Shown here piece by piece: positions 1 to 8,797 of a DNA stretch of 64,000 bases. The first letter of the stretch is position 1; each line of letters opens with the position of its first letter. The DNA is taken from assembly GCF_022179305.1 (NCBI RefSeq), contig NZ_BPQP01000056.1, positions 1-64,000 of the forward strand, written 5' to 3'. The translations under genes were made by a program, and so were the position numbers. The notes beneath the pieces are model-generated. The model worked only from the letters and a program-made list of their open reading frames with translations. It had not been told where the DNA came from and ran no database searches. This DNA comes from Methylobacterium iners. Its GTDB lineage: Bacteria > Pseudomonadota > Alphaproteobacteria > Rhizobiales > Beijerinckiaceae.

Positions 1-1588
1 TGGTCACACCCCAGAAGAACGGCAGCGGCCCGCTGCGGATGCCGCTCACGTTCTTGCGCCAGGCCTGGTAGCTGAGGAAGAAACCAGTCACCCCGTAGAC
101 GACATCGTTGACGGCCGCCGCGTTCGTTTTGGCCAGTGCCGCCTTCTCGGCCTCAATGTCCTTGGCCTCGAACCATTCGGTGATGCCTGCCTCGGTCGTG
201 GGACTCGAGGGCCAGCCGAACCAGGCCTTGTCGCCGTTGGCGCGCAAGGCGTTGTAGCCCGCAGGCGAGAGGCAGTCGGCGCCGGCATGCCACGTGTGGA
301 ACATGTTCCAGCCGCCTTCCTTGGGCGGCTTCTTCGAGGCACGGCGCGAGCCGACCGTGCCCCAGTCGGTGGCCACGAAATCGACCTTCATGCCGAGGCG
401 CCGCAGCAGGTCGGCAGTGACGTCGCCTTGCGCCTTCGTGATCGGGTTGTCCTGCGCGACGATGCAGGTCACCGGTGTGCCGTCATAGCCCGCCTTGGCG
501 AGCAGTGCCTTGGCTGCATCGACGTTGCCCTGCTTGAGGATGTCGCCGCCTTGCTCGGAGTAGAAGGTCGTGCCGGGCGTGAAAAAGCCCGGCATCCGCT
601 TCCAAAGCGCGTCATCCGATCCGACGATGGCGCGCATGTAATCCTCCTGGCGCATCGCCATCAGGACCGCGCGGCGGATGTCCGGGTTGTCGAAAGGCGG
701 GTAGAGGTGGTTCATCCGGAAGGCGCCGACATTGCCAAGCGGATCGGCGATGTCGACGGCGACGTCCAACGAGCCCTGGAGCGCCGGCACGAGGTCGGAG
801 AGCGGGTTCTCCCACCAGTCGACTTCGCCATTCTGGAGGGCACCCAGGGCGGTCGCTGGGTCCGGCATGATGATCCACTCGACCCGGTCGACCTTCATCT
901 GCTTGGCCCCGGCAAGCCATGAGGAAGGTTCGGGACGCGACTGGTAGTCCGCGAACTTTTCGAACACGGCGATCGCGCCGGGCACCCAATCCTTGGCGAT
1001 GAACCTCATCGGACCGGAGCCGACATACTCCTTGATCTGCGTAAAGGGGTCGGTCTTGGCGATCCGCTCGGGCATCACGAAGGTGCAGGGCGCGTTGTTC
1101 TTGGCGAGCGCAAGCAGCATCTTCGGATAGGGCTTCTTGAGCGCCCACTTGAAGGTGGTGTCGTCAACCGCGACGAGCTCGCTCTGGATGGCCCTGATCA
1201 TGAGGCCCATCGGATCGCGGGCCGACCAGCGGGCGAGGCTCGCAACCGCGTCCTTCGCGAGGACCGGCTCGCCATCGTGGAATCGGAGGCCGGAGCGAAG
1301 CTTGAAGGTCCAGGTCAGGCCATCGTCCGAGACGCTCTCAGATTCGACCATCTGGCGTTGCGGCACCAACTTATCGTCGACGCCGTAGAGGGTGTCCCAG
1401 ACCAGAGCCGCGGCATTGCGCACGACGTATTGCGTCCCCCAGATCGGATCGAAGTTGGCGAGGTTCGCCTGAGGCACGAACTTCAACGTCTTCCGGGCAG
1501 CCTGCGCGATGGCGGGGGCAGCGATCCCGCCGGTGGTGCCGATGACACCGGCGCCGATAGAGGCCTGGAGGAATGTCCGACGATCCAT
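1..1588 (-). CDS. ABC transporter substrate-binding protein, peptide/opine (SBP_bac_5) family, C-terminus cut by window edge
   Basis: About 529 codons are visible, starting at an ATG (1588-1586) and still open at base 2, so the 3' end lies outside. The N-terminus MDRRTFLQASIG is a twin-arginine (Tat) signal ending near PAIAQA, so the mature protein is exported folded to the periplasm. The body has the DppA/OppA-type pattern: a FDPIWGTQYVVRNAAALVWD-like opening, then TWTFKLRSGLRFHDGEPV, which is the hallmark of family 5 solute-binding proteins. It would deliver a peptide or similar solute to an ABC permease expected just outside the window. Family is clear; substrate cannot be told. Confidence 0.88.
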   Translation of the reverse strand, partial: MDRRTFLQASIGAGVIGTTGGIAAPAIAQAARKTLKFVPQANLANFDPIWGTQYVVRNAAALVWDTLYGVDDKLVPQRQMVESESVSDDGLTWTFKLRSGLRFHDGEPVLAKDAVASLARWSARDPMGLMIRAIQSELVAVDDTTFKWALKKPYPKMLLALAKNNAPCTFVMPERIAKTDPFTQIKEYVGSGPMRFIAKDWVPGAIAVFEKFADYQSRPEPSSWLAGAKQMKVDRVEWIIMPDPATALGALQNGEVDWWENPLSDLVPALQGSLDVAVDIADPLGNVGAFRMNHLYPPFDNPDIRRAVLMAMRQEDYMRAIVGSDDALWKRMPGFFTPGTTFYSEQGGDILKQGNVDAAKALLAKAGYDGTPVTCIVAQDNPITKAQGDVTADLLRRLGMKVDFVATDWGTVGSRRASKKPPKEGGWNMFHTWHAGADCLSPAGYNALRANGDKAWFGWPSSPTTEAGITEWFEAKDIEAEKAALAKTNAAAVNDVVYGVTGFFLSYQAWRKNVSGIRSGPLPFFWGVT

Positions 1589-1699
1589 GAGGACTTTCTT
1601 TCGACGGCCGACGGCGGACTGCCGTGCTGTGATGCGCCAGCATCTTACACAGCACGCTTCATGCCAAGCCTACGTGCCCTCCACGGGCGCGGATCCATG

Positions 1700-1983
1700 G
1701 CGCGCTAAGCGCTCGTGTGGATGAGTATGTCGAGCCGACCGTGGTCGGTGTTGACCGTCTTGACCGCGCTCGACGCCGACGCGTCCGGCTGCGCGTCGAG
1801 CTCCACCGTGCGAAGATCGATCCCGAGTTGTTTGGCCTAGGTGGCGCGCGGCCGCTGTCCGGCATTGTGACCGGTCAGATCACGCATGGACGGGTAGACC
1901 CTGTACCCGGCCGCCGCGAGGGCGTTGGCTATGAGGCGGCCGAAGCCGCTCGACGCACCGGTGACGAGGATCACGTTGCTCAT
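1700..1983 (-). pseudogene. Decayed short-chain dehydrogenase/reductase (SDR) gene, N-terminal part with in-frame stops
   Basis: Read from ATG at 1983, the frame opens with MSNVILVTGASSGFGRL, a textbook SDR nucleotide-binding start (TGxxxGxG), followed by YRVYPSMRDLTGHNAG. It then meets TAG at about 1839-1837, but the same frame goes on with AKQLGIDLRTVELDAQ and HGRLDILIHTSA, which match the next SDR strands (the last replaces the usual NNAG region), before a second TAG. The remaining two thirds of an SDR, including YxxxK, is absent. It is a stop-interrupted and truncated relic lying just upstream of an intact SDR of the same orientation. Confidence 0.75.
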
Positions 1984-2018
1984 GATCCTCACTCCTCTGC
2001 CTGCTCGGGGTTCAGGGC

Positions 2019-2759
2019 TCAGACCGCGCCGCCGTTGGCCCGCACGATCTGGCCGTTGATCCAGCCGCCATCGGGGCCGACCAGCATCGACACGACGTTT
2101 GCGATGTCCTCCGCCTCGCCCAAGCGGCCGAGCGGGTTCATTTGCTTGGCGCGCTCAATGGTGGCGTCGTCCCTGCCGGCGAGGAACAGCTCGGTGGCGA
2201 CGGGGCCAGGGGCGACCGCGTTCACAGTGACGCCGCGAGACCCGAGTTCCTTGGCCAGGATGCGGGTCAGCGCCTCGACGGCGGCCTTGGTGGCTGCGTA
2301 GACGCCGTAGGTGGGTGGATAGAGGCCGATCACGCTCGACGAGAAGTTGATGATGCGTCCGCCCTGGCGCAGGCGCCGCGCGGCTTCGCGCAGGCTGTTG
2401 AAGGTGCCCTTAAGATTGATCGCGATCGTCTGATCGAACAGCGCGTCGTGGCTCTCGGCGACCGTCGCCAGCCTCATGATGCCGGCATTGTTGACCAGCA
2501 CGTCGACACCGCCAAAAGCGTCTTCGGCCGCATCGAACATGCGCTTGACTGCCTGGGCGTCGCTCACGTCGGCCTGAGCGGAGATGGCGCGCCCGCCCGC
2601 CCGTTCGATGCTGTCAACCACCTTGGCCGCCGCATCCGCGCTGCCGGCATAGTTGACGATGGTCGTGAGACCATCAGCCGCCAGCCGCCGCGCGACGGCT
2701 GCACCGATGCCCCGCGACGCACCCGTCACAATCGCGACCCTGCTTTCCGATCCGGTCAT
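2019..2759 (-). CDS. SDR family oxidoreductase (3-oxoacyl-ACP-reductase-like)
   Basis: A complete 246-residue classical SDR, an NAD(P)-dependent cytoplasmic dehydrogenase. Visible landmarks are the cofactor motif TGASRGIG at residues 12-19, LVNNAG in the middle, the catalytic serine in NFSSSVIG and the catalytic pair YAATK near residue 155, then the PGPVATE loop. Length is normal for the family. The neighbouring SDR relic and the nearby aldo/keto reductase suggest a locus for carbonyl detoxification or reduction, but the substrate cannot be inferred. LysR regulators nearby are candidates for its control. Confidence 0.93.
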   Translation of the reverse strand: MTGSESRVAIVTGASRGIGAAVARRLAADGLTTIVNYAGSADAAAKVVDSIERAGGRAISAQADVSDAQAVKRMFDAAEDAFGGVDVLVNNAGIMRLATVAESHDALFDQTIAINLKGTFNSLREAARRLRQGGRIINFSSSVIGLYPPTYGVYAATKAAVEALTRILAKELGSRGVTVNAVAPGPVATELFLAGRDDATIERAKQMNPLGRLGEAEDIANVVSMLVGPDGGWINGQIVRANGGAV

Positions 2760-2887
2760 GCTGCTTCTCCTCTGGTGATGGTTGGAGGGATGAGTTCGCT
2801 GAGCCTCTCGTCGGATTGACCGGGCTCAATGTTCGGCGCGGATCTGATCAGGCCGCCGGCGCAGCCGTCGTGAGGCGGCGTTGGGCG

Positions 2888-3391
2888 CTACAGTTCGCGG
2901 CCGATGTGGTCGTCGGCGGAGTAGGGACCTCCGCCGTGGATCGCGATCAGCACGGCAACGAAGCCGAGGATCACGGGGTACTCGATGCCGCGGTCGATCC
3001 AGGGCCAGGTCGGACCCAGAGCAAGGCAGATCGCGAGCATCTGCACGGCAAGCATGGGCGCGAACAGACGGGTGCCAAGGCCCGCGGCGACCGCAAGCCC
3101 CCCGAACGTCTCCAGCAGCGCGACGAACATCGCGAGCTGTGGGGCGAAGGGCAGGTGCAGGACGTTGGCGATGAGCCTGATCGAGCCGCTCATCGGGTCA
3201 GCCATGGATCCGTGTGCCGTCCCCATCAGCTTGGGCAGGCCGTGAGTGAGGATAGTGAGGCCGAAGGCAGCACGCAGGAGGGCGTAGGTGAGCGGCTGGG
3301 CGCGCTCGTAGAACGACGCGAGCCCCGGAAATACGAGGCGCGATCGCATGTCCTGCCCCGGCATGAGCCGCTCGCCGTCTCCACCTGACAT
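2888..3391 (-). CDS. DoxX family inner-membrane protein
   Basis: 167 residues with four hydrophobic segments (AFGLTILTHGLPKLM, MFVALLETFGGLAVAAGLG, LFAPMLAVQMLAICLAL, YPVILGFVAVLIAIHGGG). The pattern RxxxGxxxLxHGxxKL and ETFGGLxLxxGLxTR is that of the DoxX/SURF4-like family, small four-helix membrane proteins often linked with redox or oxidative stress functions. It is transcribed away from the LysR gene at 3511; the 119-base gap between them probably carries both promoters and the regulator site. An internal ATG 9 codons downstream is an alternative start. Confidence 0.88.
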   Translation of the reverse strand: MSGGDGERLMPGQDMRSRLVFPGLASFYERAQPLTYALLRAAFGLTILTHGLPKLMGTAHGSMADPMSGSIRLIANVLHLPFAPQLAMFVALLETFGGLAVAAGLGTRLFAPMLAVQMLAICLALGPTWPWIDRGIEYPVILGFVAVLIAIHGGGPYSADDHIGREL

Positions 3392-3510
3392 CCCAACCTC
3401 CCGTCGTTCCCTGATGCTGGGAGGACGGTACTCGGTCAGAAAATCAGCGGTAGCATGCCTAATTCAACAGCACTGTTTCGCTGGGAGCAACAATCGGCTA
3501 GGCGGGCTCG

Positions 3511-4434
3511 ATGGATCGCATTGCCGTCACGCGCCTGTTCGTCAGGATTGTGGATCGCGGCAGCTTCGCTCAGGCTGCACGCGACCTTCAGGTGCCGCGC
3601 CCGACCGCAACGCACGCCATCCAGCGCCTGGAGGCGGATCTCGGCGTGCGGCTCCTGGAGCGCACGACGCGCCACGTCAGGCCGACGCTCGATGGAGCGG
3701 CCTACCATGGGCGCTGCATCCGCATCCTGGCTGACCTCGACGAGGTCGAGAACGCCTTCCGGAACGCCGAGCCGCGGGGACCTCTGCGCGTTGACATGCA
3801 GGGTACGATCGCCCGCTTCTTCGTTCTGCCCGCATTACCCGCGTTTATCGCGCGCTATCCCGGCATCGCGCTCAACCTCAGCGAGGGCGATCGCATGGTC
3901 GACCTCATCACCGAAGGCGTCGATTGCGTCCTGCGTGCCGGGGATCTCCCCGATTCCTCGTTGATCGGGCGGCGCATTGCGTCGTTTGAGCAGCTGACGC
4001 TCGCCAGTCCCGATTACCTGAAGCGTCACGGTGTTCCGACAGCGCCGGATGATCTCGCCGGTCACAAGATGGTCGCCTACACCGCCTCCGGCACTGGACA
4101 GCCCTACCCTTTGGAGTTCGAGATGGATGGCCGGACATGGGAGGTCACGCTGCCCCATGAGGTCGTCGTGCGGGGCGCGGAGATCTACACCGCTTCGGGA
4201 GTCGCAGGTCTGGGACTGTTCCAGGTGCCGCGCTACCGTGTGGAACACCAGATCGCGGCGGGGGAGCTCGTACCCGTTCTCGAGGGCTTTCCGCCACCGC
4301 CGATGACGTTCTGGGTGCTCTACCCGCAAAACCGGCACCTGTCGTCGCGCATCAGGGTGTTCGTCGACTGGTTGTCTGGTCTGTTCCGGCCCGCTCCGCC
4401 GCTCTCCACCGGATCGGATGCCGATCAGCGTTGA
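3511..4434 (+). CDS. LysR family transcriptional regulator
   Basis: 307 residues. The N-terminal winged helix-turn-helix (MDRIAVTRLFVRIVDRGSFA, then AARDLQVPRPTATHAIQRLE) is classical LysR, followed by the CrgA-like substrate-binding domain (RVDMQGTIARFFVLPALPAF, LNLSEGDRMVDLITEGVDCV). It sits divergent from the DoxX gene and convergent with the aldo/keto reductase gene, whose stop is only 7 bases away. DoxX is the most likely target, with possible effects on the SDR gene beyond it. The ligand is unknown. Confidence 0.95.
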   Translation: MDRIAVTRLFVRIVDRGSFAQAARDLQVPRPTATHAIQRLEADLGVRLLERTTRHVRPTLDGAAYHGRCIRILADLDEVENAFRNAEPRGPLRVDMQGTIARFFVLPALPAFIARYPGIALNLSEGDRMVDLITEGVDCVLRAGDLPDSSLIGRRIASFEQLTLASPDYLKRHGVPTAPDDLAGHKMVAYTASGTGQPYPLEFEMDGRTWEVTLPHEVVVRGAEIYTASGVAGLGLFQVPRYRVEHQIAAGELVPVLEGFPPPPMTFWVLYPQNRHLSSRIRVFVDWLSGLFRPAPPLSTGSDADQR

Positions 4435-4441
4435 GGCCCGA

Positions 4442-5542
4442 TCAGTGGACGTCGGCGCCACCGAACACGACTTGGTTGCGCAGCGGCGGGCGCGACAGCG
4501 CGTAGAGGAGATTCTCGCCACCGCCGCTGACGGCGTCGAGCGCCGCCGCGTGCTCGGCCGACAAGACCAGGCCGAGCGCCGTGACGTTGTCGGTCACCTG
4601 CTCGGCACGGCTGACCCCCATGAGTGTCGAGGTGACGCCCGGTCGTCCCACCACCCAAGCCAGGGCCATGCGCGCCGGTGTTTCGCCGGCCTCCCGGGCG
4701 ACGCGCTTCAACTCTTCCACGATCCGCCAGTTGCCTTCCGTGAACAGCGTGTCGCCGAACGGATTGTCGCCGTCCAGCCGCTTGTCACCCTCGGGGCGCG
4801 CACCGTTCCTCGCCGATCCCTCGTTCGGAACCCCACCCCGGCGGGGCGGCCCGGCCTCGACCTCCCTACGATCGTACTTCCCCGTTAGCAGGCCATAGGC
4901 GAGCGGGCTCCAGGGTACGAGGCCCATGCCGAACGCCTGGCCGAGTGGGACATGCTCGCCCTCGACCCTGCGCTCCACGAGCGAATAGAAGTATTGCAGC
5001 CCAATCGGCATGGGCTGGCCATGAAACCTCGCCAGGGTCGCAACTTCGGCGGCGTACCAGGCGGGCGTGTTGGACAGCCCCCAATAACGGACCTTGCCCG
5101 CCGTGATGAGGGCGCTCATCGTCTGTAGGAGTTCCTCGGCCGGCGTGAGGCCGTCCCAGACGTGCACCCAGTACAAGTCGATGAAGTCGGTTCGTAAGCG
5201 CGCCAGTGACCGCTCGACCGCGGCGCGGACGTGCCGGGCGCCATTCCCGCCCTGATGCATGCCATGACCCGTCGCGAAGCCGGATTTCGTGGCGATCACC
5301 GTGCGATCCCGCAGCCCGCGCGCCGCGACGAACGCGCCGACCATCTCCTCCGAGCGGCCGCCCGAGTAGACGTCGGCCGTGTCGACGAAATTGCCGCCCA
5401 GTTCGGTGTAGCGGTCGAAGACCGCGCGGCTGCCCTCCTCGTCGAGGCCCCAGCGTGGCGTGCCGAAGGTCATAGTGCCGAGTGCAAGCGGGCTGACCAG
5501 AAGGCCGGACTTACCGAGGGCGCGATAGGACTGAAGGTTCAT
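4442..5542 (-). CDS. Aldo/keto reductase
   Basis: 366 residues starting at MNLQSYRALGKSG. An NADPH-dependent TIM-barrel oxidoreductase. The catalytic tetrad is recognisable: Asp and Tyr in FVDTADVYSGGRSE, Lys in VIATKSG, and His in DLYWVHVWDG. The cofactor end is seen in LMGVSRAEQVTDNVTALG. The ATG at 5542 was chosen because the family begins at this point and the open frame upstream has no resemblance to the family. It is divergent from the LysR gene at 5734, which is its probable regulator. Substrate unknown. Confidence 0.94.
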   Translation of the reverse strand: MNLQSYRALGKSGLLVSPLALGTMTFGTPRWGLDEEGSRAVFDRYTELGGNFVDTADVYSGGRSEEMVGAFVAARGLRDRTVIATKSGFATGHGMHQGGNGARHVRAAVERSLARLRTDFIDLYWVHVWDGLTPAEELLQTMSALITAGKVRYWGLSNTPAWYAAEVATLARFHGQPMPIGLQYFYSLVERRVEGEHVPLGQAFGMGLVPWSPLAYGLLTGKYDRREVEAGPPRRGGVPNEGSARNGARPEGDKRLDGDNPFGDTLFTEGNWRIVEELKRVAREAGETPARMALAWVVGRPGVTSTLMGVSRAEQVTDNVTALGLVLSAEHAAALDAVSGGGENLLYALSRPPLRNQVVFGGADVH

Positions 5543-5713
5543 GGGGATGTTTCCTGTCTCGTCGGCGCATGAGGCCGCGGCTTGCCACCCCGCGGCCGAT
5601 CTCGGCCGCAAGTTCGGGTTTCCCGCGACCGGCGACCCGACGAGGGACTTCGGGGAGAGCGCGTAGGATGCACGGTCGCCGTCTTGCGAGTTAGACGCCT
5701 TCGGGTGCATGGG

Positions 5714-5734
5714 TTGCTGAAGGATTTTCAGCAA
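5714..5734. promoter_or_regulatory. Inverted repeat overlapping the LysR start codon, probable operator
   Basis: TTGCTGAA and TTCAGCAA form a perfect 8-base inverted repeat separated by 5 bases, ending on the A of the start codon at 5734. It contains the T-N11-A spacing common to LysR sites and lies in the 191-base divergent gap between the aldo/keto reductase and lysR genes. Binding there would block translation or transcription of lysR (autoregulation). This is inferred from symmetry and position only. Confidence 0.5.
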
Positions 5735-6621
5735 TGGACCGCGATCTCTGGGCTGGGCTTCCCATCTTCCTGGCCATCGTCGAAGCCGGCAGCTTCGCCC
5801 GGGCCGCCGTGCGGCTCGGTCTTTCCCCCTCCGCGCTGAGCCATGCCATGCGGACGCTCGAAGCGAGGCTCGGCGTCCGGCTCCTCGATCGGACCACACG
5901 CTCCCTCGCCCCGACGCAGGCCGGCATGGAGCTCCTGCTGAGCCTGCGCCCCGCCCTGGCGTCCGTCGAAGGCGCTCTCGGCGCCCTGGACGCGACGCGG
6001 GAGCGTCCCGCAGGCCGCGTTCGGGTGAACGCCCACCGTCCGGCGGCGGTGCACGTCGTCCTCCCGCGCCTCGTCGGGTTTGCGGCTGATTACCCCGAGG
6101 TCACGGTGGACCTCGTCGTCGATGACGGGCTCGTGGACATTGTAGCCGAACGCTTCGATTGCGGCGTTCGCCACGAGGGCGAGCTCCAGGGGGACATGAT
6201 CTCGGTGCGTGTCAGCGATCCCGTGCCCCTCACCTTCGTGGCCGCGCCCGCCTACGTCGAAACTCACGGTGCCCCGCAGGTGCCGGACGACCTCGGTCGG
6301 CATCGTTGCCTGTGCTATCGCTACACCTCGTCCGGCACCATCCACGTCTGGGAGTTCGAACGGGATCGGCGTCGGTTCGAGCGCGCGATACCCGGGTCCT
6401 TCGTCACCAATGACGTCGACCTGATGCGCGACGCTGCGGTCGCAGCCCTCGGCGTCGCTTGCCTGCCGCTGCCCCACGTCGACCGCTACATCGAGACCGG
6501 CGACCTCATCGAGGTTCTCGCGGGATGGGCGCCGATGCTGCCGCCGAACCACCTGTATTATCCCAGCCGCCGTCAGCCCAGCGCCGCTTTCCGCGCCTTC
6601 GTGGACGCGTTGCGAACCTGA
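5734..6621 (+). CDS. LysR family transcriptional regulator
   Basis: 295 residues. Helix-turn-helix (FLAIVEAGSFARAAVRLGLS, PSALSHAMRTLEARLGVRLL) followed by the effector domain (GRVRVNAHRPAAVHVVLPRL, VTVDLVVDDGLVDIVAERFD). It is divergent from the aldo/keto reductase gene, the standard arrangement of a LysR regulator with its target. The start is a clear ATG preceded by AAGGA within the palindrome at 5714-5734. Closely similar in plan to the LysR protein at 3511 but only moderately alike in sequence. Confidence 0.95.
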   Translation: MDRDLWAGLPIFLAIVEAGSFARAAVRLGLSPSALSHAMRTLEARLGVRLLDRTTRSLAPTQAGMELLLSLRPALASVEGALGALDATRERPAGRVRVNAHRPAAVHVVLPRLVGFAADYPEVTVDLVVDDGLVDIVAERFDCGVRHEGELQGDMISVRVSDPVPLTFVAAPAYVETHGAPQVPDDLGRHRCLCYRYTSSGTIHVWEFERDRRRFERAIPGSFVTNDVDLMRDAAVAALGVACLPLPHVDRYIETGDLIEVLAGWAPMLPPNHLYYPSRRQPSAAFRAFVDALRT

Positions 6622-7221
6622 ACATCGCTTGCGCGCAGGACGTTCGATCCCGCGGCTAGATGGTACACTCCACTCACGCGAGTGGTAGGACGCGCCGTAG
6701 GCTTGCGCATCAGCGGCGCAGTCTTGCAGAGCCGGCCCGCACTCTGCGCCGAGCGTGCCATGGGAACGTCCAAGACGTGGTGAACCCTTAGATCATCAGT
6801 TTGGGACCTTTGTTGCCCCTCGAAGACCGGACAAAATATCCGACGCCGAACCGACCGTCGCTCCGACGCCGGCGCGACGGTTAGAGCGGACATGGACGGA
6901 GAGGGGGTCTCCTCTATCTCGCGTCTTGTCCGATCGTGCGACGCCGTGTTTGGTCGCGACTTCGGCCCCGATGAGCTGATCGATAGCGGCGCGATCCAAG
7001 ACGGCGTGGATCTCGGTGCGGGCGATCGTAAAGAGGTCGCCGTCGAAGACGGCTCGGTAGAAGGTCGGTCCCGCAAGGGGTGTCGTCCTGGTCTGGGAGG
7101 GCGACCGCCGCACTGAACTGGATCTCGGGCAGGCGGCTGGAAAAGCAGGCGGGGACGCGAGCTTGTCGATCCCTCACCGTCGAGCCGTGGCTCTGCGGCC
7201 ACGCCACCCTTTGGTCCTCGC
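6622..7221. other. 600-base gap without a recognisable gene
   Basis: Between lysR and the GlxA-type gene. Several short frames exist on both strands (for example a minus-strand frame 6796-7113) but none shows a known motif, and neighbouring frames change over without a conserved core, so I treat it as non-coding or as old debris. A 14-base palindrome CACTCACGCGAGTG lies near 6669-6682. Confidence 0.4.
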
Positions 7222-8211
7222 TCAGATTGTGCACCCTTCGCGATCGGCGCCTTTGCGGTTTCGCGACGGTTTAGCGGGCGACCCGAATGAGCGTCGGTAG
7301 GCATTCGGACCGACTCCGACCATGCGCTGGAAGCGGTCGCGGAGCGTTGCAGGATCGTCAAAGCCCGACGCGACAGCAACCTCGTTGATGGTCAACGAGC
7401 TCGTCTCGAGGAGCTCCTGCGCGCGTCGCACGCGAGCGGTGATCAGCCATTGCAGCGGTGTCGTCCCGGTCTGCTCGCGAAACCGTCTGGCAAAGGTGCG
7501 CGGGCTCATCGCAGCGCGCCGCGCTAGAAGTTCGACCGTCAGCGGCCGGTGCGCGTTTTGCGCCATCCAGTCGAGCAGAGATCCGAGATTCGAGGCCGAG
7601 CCGGAGACCTCGCGCCGGATGAACTGTGATTGTCCGCCCTCCCGCACGAGCGGCGCCACCGCCAGCCGCGCAACGTCTGCCGCGACCGCATGGCCGTGGT
7701 CGAGGCGGAGGAGGTGGAGACACATGTCGAGCCCTGCCGATGCGCCAGCCGAGGTCACGACCTGCCCTGCCTCCACGAACAGCACGTCCGAGTCCACGAT
7801 GACCGTGGGATAGCGGCTCGCGAGCAGGTCGGCGGCCTGCCAGTGCGTCGTCGCGCGCTTGCCGTCGAGGAGCCCTGCCGCCGCCAGCACGAAGGCGCCC
7901 GTGCAGATCGAGGCGACGCGCGCCCCGCGCGCATAGGCGGCAGCCACCGCCTCGACGATCGTGGCAGGGACGGCGAGGTCGAGGTCCTCGACGCCGGGCA
8001 CGATCACGGTGTCGGCCCGTTCAAGGTCGGTCAGGGTGAAGGGCGCGTGGATGTCGAATGCGCGCGTGCGGACCTCGCTGGCCTCGCCACACACCTGAAC
8101 ACGATACTCATGCGACGGGTCTGGAAGGCGCACGCGTCCGAACACCTCGCAAGGGATGGTGAGGTCGAACGCGACGACGCCGTGCGCGGCGAGAACAGCG
8201 ACCGTGTGAAT
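7222..8211 (-). CDS. GlxA family AraC-type transcriptional regulator (DJ-1/PfpI domain plus HTH), probable ATT start
   Basis: N-terminal DJ-1/PfpI-like domain (VIVPGVEDLD, the nucleophile-elbow motif ASICTGAFVLAAAGLLDGK, TTHW) followed by a C-terminal AraC double helix-turn-helix (LARRAAMSPRTFARRFREQ, then INEVAVASGFDDPATLRDRF). The first ATG/GTG in frame is GTG at 8145, but the frame upstream of it encodes HTVAVLAAHGVVAFDLTIPC, the expected first beta strand of this family, bounded by a stop 21 bases before. The codon where the family Met should be is ATT at 8211-8209, preceded by AGGGGA at a proper distance. I therefore extend to 8211. If only GTG 8145 is used, the domain lacks its first strand. 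Confidence 0.85.
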   Translation of the reverse strand: MHTVAVLAAHGVVAFDLTIPCEVFGRVRLPDPSHEYRVQVCGEASEVRTRAFDIHAPFTLTDLERADTVIVPGVEDLDLAVPATIVEAVAAAYARGARVASICTGAFVLAAAGLLDGKRATTHWQAADLLASRYPTVIVDSDVLFVEAGQVVTSAGASAGLDMCLHLLRLDHGHAVAADVARLAVAPLVREGGQSQFIRREVSGSASNLGSLLDWMAQNAHRPLTVELLARRAAMSPRTFARRFREQTGTTPLQWLITARVRRAQELLETSSLTINEVAVASGFDDPATLRDRFQRMVGVGPNAYRRSFGSPAKPSRNRKGADREGCTI

Positions 8212-8440
8212 GGCGAGGTCCCCTGTGTCCCATCAGCACTGCCGCTAGCCCGCGCGGAGACACGTCTCAACACCCTTCACTCTGGTTGGCAGGATTCCCG
8301 CGAAGTTTGGCATTTCTGCCGCTCTCGACCACTCGGTCGAACCGCTAAGTCTGTGCGCTCGTCGGGCGGGGATGACCCTCTGCGTGCCGTACGGGACGAT
8401 GGGAAGGCACCGACTCGCCCATCCTGAGGGACACTCGAGC

Positions 8441-8797
8441 ATGACAAACCAGGGTCGGTCCGAACACGTGGCGCTGGAGCTTGCGCAATTGCGGCGCCTG
8501 GAACTCGCCTCACTTGTCGAGGCCACCACGCTCATTCTCCTGATCGGCGTGGCGGTCCCGCTCGAGCACTTGGCCGGTCAGCCGCTGACGGTCAGCATCT
8601 TAGGGCCCGTGCATGGTCTCGCCTTCGTTATCTATGCCTGGGCTGTCGTGCAGACGGGCACCGACAGCGGCTGGCGCGCCTCCGAATGGGCGCGCCTGAC
8701 GGTCAGCGCCTTCGTTCCCTTCGCGGGGTTGACGACCCGTCCGTTGGTCCGGCGCAAGATGGCGCAGCTGCTTGAGAATGGTTCGGGCGCAGCGTGA
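8441..8797 (+). CDS. DUF3817 domain integral membrane protein
   Basis: 118 residues from the ATG at 8441 (MTNQGRSEHVALELAQL), preceded by TGAGGG. The core (RLELASLVEATTLILLIGVA, GPVHGLAFVIYAWAVVQTG, FVPFAGLTTRPLVRRK) is that of the DUF3817 family, small proteins with about three membrane helices, also found as the YdzA type. Its function is unknown. Its stop overlaps the start of the next gene (TGATG at 8795-8799), so the two are translationally coupled. Confidence 0.85.
   Translation: MTNQGRSEHVALELAQLRRLELASLVEATTLILLIGVAVPLEHLAGQPLTVSILGPVHGLAFVIYAWAVVQTGTDSGWRASEWARLTVSAFVPFAGLTTRPLVRRKMAQLLENGSGAA

Noticed and set aside
6796-7234. Minus-strand frames between lysR and the GlxA-type gene
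   Set aside because: Two adjacent frames each look faintly protein-like, but neither has a motif and I could not join them into a family. Left as a gap.
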